Shown: piece by piece, positions 37,301-49,300 of the stretch | Layout of the letters: each line of letters begins with the position of its first letter | How positions within the stretch are numbered: position 1 is the stretch's first letter | From: Plazaster borealis | Taxonomy: Eukaryota > Echinodermata > Asteroidea > Forcipulatida > Labidiasteridae | Assembly (NCBI GenBank): GCA_021014325.1 | Contig: CM037475.1 | Location: 5,735,001 to 5,799,000 of the forward strand | DNA length: 64,000 nt | Direction: 5' to 3' | Notes under the pieces: model-generated | The model's database searches: none | Seen by the model: the letters and a program-made list of their open reading frames with translations, nothing else | What the model was told of the DNA's origin: nothing | Made by a program: the position numbers and the translations under genes

Positions 37301-40300
37301 GTCGAAGCAGTGCTCCAAAACAGTGTCCTGTTACTGTAAACTCCATTGCCTCAGTCCTAGTTAACAATGGAAAGTGGCAAGATAAAACCACTGAGGCCAA
37401 AACCCACTCTCGCTCAGTGAATTCTGAGATAAAGAAACTCCTCAAGTCCACTCCAGAGTCAACCTCCATGTCTGAAGCCTTCACCTTGGATGAGGTTGAA
37501 ACTGCACTGAATTCAATAAAGTCACAAAGCTACTTCCTGGCTAAAAACCTTTCTCTCTACCTGCATGACAACATCCACTATCCCATCGAAATGGAAGACC
37601 GCTATTGCCATTCTGAAGCCAAAGAAGCCTGCAGACGATCCCAAGAGCTATCGCCCAATCAGTCTGCTATCTCACATCTACAAGCTACTTGAAAGGCTGT
37701 TACTTGCCAGAATTGTCGACACTGTCGAATAGAAGCTACCTACTACCCAGGCAGGTTTCAGGAAAGGTAAATCAACCACCGACCAAGTGGTCCGGCTTGT
37801 TAACGACATAGAGACGGCCTTCCAGAAGAAGCAGAAGTTTGGTGCAGTTCTTGTCGACCTTACTGCGGAATTTGACACAGTATGGCATCGCGGCTTATAC
37901 CTCAAGACCCTGCAGACCATCCCCAGATGTAAGGCTTGTCAAATTTATCATGCTGCTTGTACAAGACCGGTCATTTGCTCTTGAAACATCAACCGGCGAA
38001 TGCAGTAGGAAGAGGAGACTCCGCAATGGTGTGCCGCAAGGCTCTGTCCTCGCTCCGATACTTTTCAACATCTATGTCTCTGATATGCCCAAGGGGGAAT
38101 GCATGCAGTATTCCTATGCAGACGACACCACACTAGGGTTTGACCACCACTCCTTCGAGGCAATCGAAACATTACTGGAAAAAGACCTGAGCATGCTTGC
38201 TGAGTTCTTCAACAGATGGCATCTCAAGATGAGCATACCGAAGACTGTATCCTCCGTCTTCCATCTGGCAAACCGATGCGCCAACCGAGAGTTGAATATC
38301 TCACAAAATGGGACTAGGCTGAATTTCGACCCCACACCAAAGTACCTAGGTGTCACTCTTGATCGAAGCCTCACCTTCCACGAGCATGCCAAAGCCACAC
38401 CTCAAAAGCCCCAGCCAGAGTGTCTCTCCTAAAGAAGCTTGCTGGGACCGGATGGGGAGCTGATTTCACCACCCTTCGCACTTCCACCCTAGCTCTTGCC
38501 TTCTCCACCGCCGAGTATGCCGCACCTGCATGGAGCCACAGCACCCATGCACACAAGGTTGATGTTGTCCTCAACGATGCTATGAGACTAATCAGCGGAA
38601 CACTCACTGCAACACCTGTCAGCAACCTGCCGAAACTGTCTGGCATACCACCAGCTCAGCTCAGACGAGATGCGCAGTACACTAAGCTTGCCCAAAAGCA
38701 TGACAGAAACTGCCTTGTTCCTGCCCCCTCTGCCTTTTAAGGACAGCGTCTCCCTAGAAGACACTTTGCAACACAGGCTGCTGAGCTGCCGCTTGAAAAG
38801 CCCCCCTCCACCTTATCCACCTGGATAGCAAAACGCTGGTCAGACCAGTGGAATTCGTGTACTACCAGCTTGAAGTAGTTCATCCCAGAACCCTAAACCA
38901 AGTGGCAGCGACCTGTCAAGAAAAGCCTGGGTCAACCTCAACCGTATCAGAACTGGAGTTGGCCGTACACAACATTTCTTGCATAAAATTGGAGCTGATC
39001 CATCGCCAAACTGTGCCTGTGGAAAGATCCAAACTATGAATCATGCCATCGATGCTTGTCCTCGATCTACAAATCCCCTCACGGTGCTTCTGGACTTCGA
39101 GAGCTCGATGTTGAGACAATCAGTTGGCCAAATAAAGATCTTCCTATTTAGATGATGCACTACTTGATACCCAGCTAACATGTATACGTCGGCCCAAGGT
39201 TGGCAAACGTACAAATTTTTGGCCCAACCCCGTTATGAAGTCGGCACTTTTTTTGCCGACGTCTGCACGTCTTACGTTCGTTAGACGTTTCAGTTAAACG
39301 TTGGGAAAACTTAATATTTTTTAATTGGCACAACGTCGGCAGCCGACGTCGTATTGACGTTTATTTCCAACATTGGCCCAACGTTTGGCCAACGTACGAA
39401 TAATCTAAATCAATTATTTAGAGGTTATTTTTCTTTTAATTAATTCAAGTAATTAGTGTATATTAATTTATAATTATCAGTTATTTTACAAGTAATTGAC
39501 TATACTAATAACTAAATACATTCTAACTACAACCTATACAATCCTATACACCCTTGTGCACTGCATGTCTTGTATTTATATTGTCAAGGATCCACAGACT
39601 TTCTAGTCATGGTTTACACCTTTTTAAATTAAAATTCACATATTGGAATGACAAATGTTTTTTTGTATTTTTGATGTTCATATTTTCTTACAGACGAATT
39701 ATCCACAAAAGTACAACAACTTGCCTTGGAAATTCCTAAACTCAACAATTAATTTGTTTTAGTATTGTCAAAGAAAAATTACACACTTCTAAGTCACGCC
39801 CACAAATTTGCATTTATTTTAACGTTAGGCCAACGTTGGCCCAACGTATGAATGTTATCTGGGTTGTAAAGTGACCTCTTAGACTGTACAACACTTCGTG
39901 ACGTTGGAACAACCTTAGGACGCCCATGTCAGGCTGCCCACATTATAACTACGTTATGCCAACGTTGGAAATTGACCTGTTATACGGCACAACAATTCCT
40001 GACGTTGGCATAACCTAAGGATGCAGACGTTAGGTTGCCCGTATTTTAACTACGATGTACTAACGTTGTAAAGTGACCTCTTAGACTGTACAACATTTCC
40101 CGACGTTAGCACAACCTAAGGATGCGGACGTTAGTTTGCCCGTACTTTAACAACGTTGAGCCAACGTTGGAAATTGACCTGTTATACTGCACAACATTTC
40201 CGACGTTGGCACAACATATGAAAGCAGACGTGGTTGCCCGTATTATAACTACGTTGAGCCAACGTTGATAAACGACCTGTTTCACTGCACAACATTTCCC

Positions 40301-43300
40301 GACGTTAGCACAACCTAAGGATGCGGACGTTAGTTTGCCCGTATTTTAACAACGTTGAGCCAACGTTGGAAATTGACCTGTTATACTGCACAACATTTCC
40401 CGACGTTGGCACAACATATGAAAGCCGACGTTAGGTTGCCCGTATTATAACTACGTTGAGCCAACGTTGATAAACGACCTGTTTCACTGCACAACATTTC
40501 CCGACGTTAGCACAACCTAAATTAGCCGACGTTATGTTGCCCCTATCATTACTAAGTTATGACAACGTTGTAATTCTAACTGTTGTATTTCATATTGTTT
40601 ACCAACGTTCGTACAACGTTTTAAAACTGACTCCGACCTTCCCAACGTCTGTTCAACGTTCGTTTTTTGATGCCGACTTTGCCGACGTTCACCGACGTTG
40701 GCTCAACGTATGCATGTTAGCTGGGTATTCTTCGCACGAACGAACGAACGATGTATAGAGCCCCTAATAGTAATCTTTGTTAGAAGTGAATTTGTATACA
40801 CATTCAGATAGCTCAGTTGGTAGAGTACAGGCACGTTAATCAGGAAGGTCGCAGGTTCAAGGCCCATCTCAAGTAATTTGTTTAACCCCAAATTAATAAT
40901 TATTCAAACGTTCGTTTACTGGCAGTTGATACAGTCCATTTAAACCAATGGCCTTTTGAATTTTCTCCTACAGTATTTCGTAGCAAACAACGCCACGGGA
41001 ACTAAGCAAACCATGACGATAAAGGACACCGACTCGAAAGAATTCCAGAAACTCATGGGATCGCAACAAAAACTGTCCCCCTGGGACATCGTAACTGTTA
41101 ACGAGATGTACCATTGTGATTTGCCCAGTATGTACACAAGTATTTGACTTGATTAAACCTATGTTTTTCCATACCAAACAATTTAAAGGTATAGATTGGT
41201 TTTTTGTCAACGTAATGCTGATTTATAGGCAAAGAATTAAGGATACAAGAACAGTCACATGTGAAAGTTTCAGCTGAATACAGTTGAGAGCACAGAGGGA
41301 AAAACCTGTCACGGTATGTTCAAAAGAACGTCGAATCTATCCACGTTTAGCGAGGTGATAGGCCAGGTGCCAAAACCCCATCTCTGCCCGCAGCATTTAC
41401 GAACGGACACCACGGAAATTTTAATCCACGAAACTCGCCCTTGAGGTGAGTTTTGGAGATTGAAATTGTTTGGCATACTTTTTTTGATTTCAAATCAGCG
41501 GGGGCATTTCAGACAAAATACCTTCGCAGGATACTTAACCGGTAGGCCTACCACCATTACAATCTTTATAACGAGGAGACTTTCGGATAGAAAATTACAC
41601 TTTTCCCGGTGTCATTACCAAAGTATAAGAGAAAAAAGGAACAAAAGGTATACCTTCAATGCATTTTCCCCTTTTCTGGCATTTTGTTTTCTTTTCATCC
41701 CTCCATCCCATAAGGGAGCAATATTTAATAACGACTGCATTCGTCTTCATGACGTTAGGAATTTGTAAATGTTTACTCTTCCTGTATGGTATTAGCCCAA
41801 TAACATATTTTTTATAATAGCATTAAGGGACAATACGTTTCGAAATTTCACCCGGTTGTTATAACTTGTTTTGAAAGTATCTATTTTCGAGGCTTGGTGT
41901 AACGAAACGTTCTCACCAATATAATATTTCTTAAATAAAATTAAAAGTGGAGACAGGTTTCTCCCACAAGGGACTGTGACAATTTCTTGTGACGGGTAGG
42001 TGTGGGTGGAATAGTAGTCTTGATTGGCGACGCTCTGAGTTGTTGTATTAGCCACCTGTACAGGGCGCAACATCGACTGGTTTGGAGGGACTGGGCAAGT
42101 TTACGAATGTGGATTTTGATCCAGATGTTTGGTGTGATACCGATATCTCTTTTCCAGTAATTCGTGTTGCAATATTGGCAACTACGTTTACAAAACGAAC
42201 GTCGCCAATCAAGACTAGATGAGTAGGGGCTGTGGATCAAATCGATTACACTCTAATATTTTGAAGCGGTTTTATATATATATTTTTACATTTTCTTCCT
42301 TAATGGTGAACAGAAAGTCTAACATGCCAACATGGTGGTGTCGAGATTCCCGATGGCAAATGCGCCTGCGTATTACCTTTTACAGGGTCAGATTGTGGAG
42401 AAGTCGACTCAACAAAGGGTAAACATTTTCTGTAATTCTCTTAACAGCGGACCTTTAAAAACTGCCTGTATAGGCTTGAAAGTACACACCCGTAGTACGC
42501 CTATATACAAAGAATATGATCAACGGGTTTTTCAGTGTTAGCTGTGCAGGAAAGAATAAGATCAACGGGGTTTTCAGTTTTAGCTGTGCAGAAACCCCCC
42601 AAAATAATGGGAAACCCAGATCTGAGATAGGTATACTGAAAATCCAATCCACATGGGGGAGACTCCAGTCCGAGATTGGATTAGAATCTGGTCCACAGAG
42701 GTAAAGCGCAGAGAAATAAAACTAATCAACCTGACATTAAAAACCCACCAGTCGATGGAGTGACTAATGTTATATATTGTTATCCCCCCCCGCGTGTTCA
42801 TAATTATTTCATATTTTGTCTTCACTATTTTGTAATTCATGTATTTTCTTCTTCTTTTTCTCCTTCCTCATATTCCTCTCTCCCGCCCCTCCCTGCCCCC
42901 CCCCCCCGGTTACACCACTGCAAAAGGGTGCATTCACAAAGCAGAACCATTATTCTTATTTTGCAGGAACAATAATAAACGTTAACGATGGGGACATTTT
43001 CCATTCAGACAACTTTCCCGAGAACTACAATATCAATACCAAGAGTTACATTGTCCTGCAGGTATGTATATGGGTGCCCGAGGACTTCCATCGGTTACTG
43101 ATCTAAATACTTTTTGTGGTAGGCCTATGTTCCCACCATTATAGAGCGCCCTCTATAATATTTGGTTCCCACTCTGTGGCGTACTCATAAGGAAGTGCAA
43201 GTCTCGCACCTAATCGAACTTCCGGGACCAAGTTGGTCCCAATCCAACCATTGCGCGCGATTATGTTTCTTCAAATATGTTAGTTTTAATTACTTTAGGC

Positions 43301-46300
43301 ATATAGCTATAAAAATTATAGCACATTGTTTGGAAAGTAAAATTGAGCAAATTAAAGATGTGAAAGTAAAATACATGTAACAAATCAACAAAGAAAACCA
43401 TATGTAACAAAAATATTTGATGGTCGCACAAATGGGGTTTACAAAAAAAAAAAAACATCCTCGTCAAGTTTCAAGGTTAATTTTAACAAATTATTTGTAT
43501 TATATACAAATTTAAATCTTATTTATAACAAATCTCTATGGGTATTTTTATTTTTATAGAAAAATAGCGAGTTGTTTTCTCGTTTTCGATACGCGCGAGA
43601 CTTGCACAGTCTATCCTGTCTTCATGTGTGTGCAAGTGACTAGAGTCGACTAGACTTAAAGGCCCTGCCACATAATAGTAGCGAATAGAGCGAACTTATG
43701 CATAGCGTACTGGATTTGTTTCTGAAAATTTGGCAAAGTCCAGATACGCTCAAATTCTCGGCCAAAAATTTGTTTCTTAGCGAACTCCTGACGTATAAGA
43801 CGAATGCTGAGCGTATAACTAGCGTCCATGTAACGAATGACAGCGCATGCGTACCGTACCGTCCATCCAACGAATGCTGAATGTACGCAACGAATGTCTA
43901 ACGTATGCCTAGCGTGCTGCGGACGGTCACGTTACGTGTCTCCGATGACCCGTAAAATACGCTCTCCCTCGCCTCGGGTGCCATTTGCCCCCTCGGGTGT
44001 ACAAAACACCATGGATCCGGTCACAGCGTGCAACAATTGTTTTGTAACATGGTAATAGATTCCTCTTCTGTTGTCATCTTCAAACATTATTACGACTAAG
44101 TTGGCATAGTTTAAAGGGACACGTTGCCTTGGATCGGGCGAGTTGGTCTATCAAAAACATTTGTAACCGTTTGTTATAAAATGCATATGGTTAGAAAGAT
44201 GTTTTTAAAGTAGAATGCAATGATCCACACAAATAGGCCTATGTCTCGAAATCGCATGGTTTTCCTTTTACATCGTGAACAAACACGGTCGGCCATTTTG
44301 TGGAGTCAACATTTTGGCCGACCGTGTTAGTTCACAAAGTAAAAGGAAAACCACGCAATATCGAGGCATATTAATTTGTGTGGATCATTGTATTCTACTT
44401 TTATAACGTCTTTCTAACCATATGCATTTTATAACAAACGGCTACAAACGCTTTTTTGTTGACCAACTCGTCCGATCCAAGGCAACGTGTCCCTTTAATA
44501 AAAAGACGAACAGTTCTTTCAAATTAAACAATTTTTCACTGTTCCCTCGAGCCCGGGGCTGTTTCTAATCGTACAAGGCGCTGTAAATCGACCAACGGTG
44601 GTGCGTGATGCGTAGTGCGCATCCTTAAGAATAAACATAGACGCTAGCAATGCACATCTTTTTTATGGATAACGCAGTACGCAATATGCGTATTTTTCAT
44701 TTTTATGCGTTGCGCGTTACGCACAACGCATGGCGGATAGATGGATTTCCGGCCTAAGCCATCGTTACATGCGTCTTTGTATCACATCACGTGATTGGTT
44801 CTCGACCAATAACAATTCACAATCTGTTACCGTGATATAACAAGTGTCTTTGTATCACATCACGTGATTGGTTCTCGACCAATAAAAATTCACAATCTGT
44901 TACCGTGGTATAACAAAACGTGATCACTACGTTGTCAACAGCTCAAAATTGTGAACATGTTCAAAAACATTTCTAGACCCCAGCGCACCTCTGCAAACCC
45001 CTACGAACTGCTAAAACGAATACAACTTATGCCAAACGTGTCACGAACGAATGACACCTTACACGAACGTACACCCAAATTTCCCAAAACGTCGGGCACA
45101 CGTCAGCTCTATTCGCAACAGTGTGACAGGGCCTTTACCATAGCCTTGATTGTTGAGAGGCTGTCTTATTTTGTCCACCCACACGCACTATTTACTTACC
45201 GTCCACGCACACGCAGTACACTGGACTTGTGGACAAGTCGTTAAATGTTTGTCGCGGTGATAGCGTTCCGACTCTCTCCGCGAATCTCGCGACACGGGCG
45301 ATGTTCCCGCGAGACTGCTGGCCCCCGCGAGACTACTGCTCTCACAGCTTCGGTCTCATTTAATGGGGCCGGAGTAGTCGGGAGCCAGCAGCCTCGCGCA
45401 AGAGCAGTGATCTTGCGAGAGCAGTCTTCGATCGGGGAGGGAGCTCGAGATACACCGCCGCAACTCGACTATCACCGGCCGCGACAACCATTAACGACTT
45501 GTCCACAAGTCTAGCAGTACACTGATTCAAGGAGTCCGCCCTGACGGACTCTTGCTGCGTTCGCAGACCCTTTTCCGGGAGCACAAAGTAGGCCCTAACA
45601 ACTTTTTGCTGCAGAAGATCACAAGCAATAAACTGGCTCTTTTGAAAAAGTAGGGCATGACTGTTGTTTACTTAGTGCTGGAATTATTTCCAAGAAATGT
45701 TTTTTTCCAGTCCCATGTAGTAGAAAACGACAAAGCTTGCACACTCGGTATTCTCGAAACACACTTTCGTTACGACCTTCTTTTAGGCACACGACGTACT
45801 GTTAGTTGTCAAGTTCATGTCCGTCCCGATAACTATCTGAGGGATAATATGGAATAAATTCAAGCCGCTAAGTGTTTTAGGCCGAAGCCATTCAAACTCT
45901 TGGAGGTAGAAAGTAGCCTACATGTTTGGTAATTAGCAAAACACTGACTGATCATTGAGGCTAGTTGTTTTGAATACCCAGAACAACTGTTAACACGTCA
46001 TAATCAAATGTGTCAAAAGCTGTCGTTACATCGGGAGGGGGTCGGGAGGGGGAGGGGGTGGGGTCGACAGAACGAGATTATTTTGAATAATGACTATAAT
46101 GAATTTCCCTTTTTAATCATTTGAAAATGTTGAAAACTTTATGAGTTTCAAGGCATTAATACCTTGATTTTCAACCAAAATTGACTTCACAGTGCCCGGT
46201 AGGAAAACATGTGAAAGTCACATTCGATGATTTCAAAATCGAGCAGTATGGAGTTGGTTGTGGGTACGACTGGCTTAAGGTCTTCAAACATGTTGGACAA

Positions 46301-49300
46301 ATCTACGGTTTGAGGTAAGTTTTTCACTGTTGAGGTATTTCCAAAAAACTTTTCATTTTTGCTACATCTTAGCTTTTCGTCTTTTTCTTTATGTTTTTAG
46401 ATTTATTCGTCTGGTCACCTTGCACACTATTCGGGACTATTTTCAGATTACTTCCCCCTTTCTTCTTTTCCGATCTACCCCAAGTTGTTATGTATAATGC
46501 ATTCGAAATCTTTTCCATCACTACTCTTTTTGGGAGGATGAAACTTCATTTGTCTTTCTGCTTTCGCCTCAGTTCTGCTCTACTTTAAAAGAGCACAGAA
46601 AGCACTCGAAGAGCTCTATTACTAGTAGTCATGTGGAATGGCTAGAACGAGAGTATGTAAAAGTTGGGTTGTTATCTTACAATGTTACATGTTACAATAC
46701 CTTCGGATTCCCATAGTTTGCCCGCACACCTAAAAAAAAACCCCGAACCAAAACAAGAGGTGTTCCAAGCTTCGCTCCGAACAAATAAATAACAAAATAA
46801 AAAAATAAAAATATAGGCCTATATATTAGAGGGTTGTTTTTGAAAGTAAAAATTTTGAATTATATATTGTACTTATTATCTCATTGCGAGTTAATATCTC
46901 GTAATTATATGACTTAGATCTCATACGTACAACTTCTCGTACTTACGACTTACTATCTCGTACATACGACTTACCATCTCCCCATTACAACTTATTATCT
47001 CGTAATTATGAGTTATTATCTCTGTAACGGCGGAATTTAACTGCCACACATTAAACACAATAACCACTGCTTGTGACTATTTTGACGATTCCTTTGCTCA
47101 CATTTAATACTCTTTACTTATCGCCTCTCAGTGCATCACAATACACAATCCATGTAAATCACAAATATTTCTGAACGTGTAGTTCGTATCAATCTCTGTT
47201 CAGTTCTCCCCGTATTATAGTATATCACGGTTGCGGTCAACCTCGCTACCATGGGCAGCGCACCGTATCAATACCTCTCGTTCAGGAGATGCTTAAGCAC
47301 AAAAAGTAGCTCAGCACAACAAAATTATGCTTACCAGACTAAGGTTACCAGCCAAACTACCATGTCACGTATTTGTGACTTGTATCCTGCTCATTTCTAC
47401 TAAGCAGAAAATTGTTAAGAAATATTTTCTGCTTATGCAGCTCTATGAAATTGGGCCCTGGTAGGGATGTCACTGAAAAACAACGCTGATTGGCTAACAA
47501 AAGTGACTACTTTGCATGTACGCTTGTTAAAAACTTTCGGACGCGTGTATGGCGCTTGTAGGACGCTTAGACGCGCGTGTCAAAATGCAAGTATTTTGAC
47601 GCAATTTCATTTCAAATGAATCATGTTTTTTTACACGGTCAGCCTAAACTGCATACAATTAGATCAAAGAAGGATGAGAGGGAGGGCCCAATTTCATGGC
47701 ACTGCTTACCAAATAATTCTGCGCTTACGCGCATTGTATCGTGTGTATTTCTATGGGACGCAGCTGAGCGTAAGCGCAGAATTCCGCGGTAAGCAGAGCC
47801 ATGAAACTGGGTTCAGTTGCTCCTTGACTTGATGCCTCTTTTGCGGGTTTGCTTGAGCGGGCGCGTGGAGTGGATCGGCCACAGATCTAATTAAAATATG
47901 CCAGATTCTGGCACATTTAAGAACCAATTCCAGGGGCCTTTCTCAAACCTCGGCTTGGGCTTGGTCTCCGTATGAACCGGCCTTCCAGGCCTATACATTT
48001 TTGGAACAGTGTGTATTTTGCACGCGGTGGTTCGAACATCAGACGGAGCCTAGAATTGGAGCCGGAGCCCAAGCCGTGGTTTGAGAAAGGCCCCAGGGGT
48101 TATGAACGAACAAGGCACGCCGGGGAAAAATGGCGCGTCGAGATCGATCATCCCTGGGAACGAGGCTGGGTTGCGATAGGACATGAGTTGTACGGTATAA
48201 TAACTAAACGAGTTGAAATAGTTGAGGTTCGACAAAAAAGTACAAAACCAAAATGGCTCTTACGCAGTTAATTCCACCAATTTGATTCCGCAATAGTAGA
48301 GGTCTTAATATTATCTGTCCCTTCCTTGAAATCCAATCAAATTTGCATACAAACAAGTCTCTGTTTTGCAAAGAAATTACAAGTTTTCTGATCAAGCTTT
48401 GATTCAGCTTCTTTCCTTCCTTCATGGATTCAGTAATGCTCTCGTCCATCGCTTATCCTCCCGCTCGCCCGCCCTCTAGCGATCTAGCAAAAAACATAAC
48501 TCACGGTAACAATCTCTTTGTAAGTCTCGCGACGATAAGGTCACTGTGACGAAGTGATAGTTCACTCATAGAGGGTAATTGTTAGGAGGTTCAAAGGGGT
48601 AGCACACAGAGCCAATGGCAGCGATTAACCTGATTTGAGCAGCTTGTGATTGATTGTTTATTCAGGAATCACACAAGGAACACAGTAATTGGAGGTCTAT
48701 CAGGTGATAATTATACAGGTTAAACTTGGTATGGGGTCGGCTGGTGACTGTGGTAAACCGTGGTTGTTTAATCAAGAACGCACGGGAATAGGAAATTTCA
48801 GGTAAATTTGGAGCACAATCACAGCGGAACAAGCATAGTTAAAGATTGATTGGAATGATTGCTAGGTAAACATAAATGAACGCTTGAGGGCGCTATGCAT
48901 ATGGGGGACGTTCGTACAGCCGCCCCCACATTTGGATCCCAAATGTGTAAACAAGAAAGTCTCAAGTATGTAAATGTTCATCTGTCCATTATCTTAAACA
49001 TCATCAATCCCATCGTCGGTGATCTCAGGCAGTCTTACAAGTCGAGCGACTGGTCTGGTATACACTCGATCTTTCACTCGGACCTTTGCCGCCCTCACAC
49101 GTCCGTCTGCTCCAGGGTACGTTTCAACCACTCGTCCAACAGGCCACTGAGCTCTGATGAGCTTGGGGTCAACTATCATGACGACATCACGACAAACTAG
49201 CTCCCTTGCATCCTTCTGCCACTTGCGACGGAGTTGAAGATCAGGTAGGTAGTACTTGATGAAGTGAGCCCAGAATTGATCTGCAAGTACCTGACTGTGC

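Larger units (their letters stand above)
43660..45134. mobile_element. TIR element G, 1.48 kb, with a nested family A MITE
   Basis: AGGCCCTGCCACA after TTAA (43656-43659), and TGTGACAGGGCCT before TTAC; cgaatagagc/gctctattcg continue the TIR. The interior repeats cgaatg and acgaac(g/t) words. A complete family A MITE sits at 44115-44494, and a 73-bp direct repeat at 44773-44916. The termini place it with the TTAA|AGG group. Confidence 0.72.
47231..47888. repeat. Interspersed repeat R (copy 2) with two nested insertions
   Basis: Collinear with 4376-4758, but interrupted at 47285-47460 and 47684-47813 by segments absent from copy 1. Confidence 0.7.

Noticed and set aside
36476..38740. Four separate protein-coding genes suggested by long frames
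   Set aside because: They are consecutive pieces of one frameshifted non-LTR retrotransposon, as the order endonuclease, reverse transcriptase, C-terminal Cys/His patch shows.
40803..40872. Functional tRNA gene
   Set aside because: The anticodon stem pairs badly, one acceptor position mismatches, no poly-T terminator follows closely, and a related degenerate copy exists; a SINE head is likelier.
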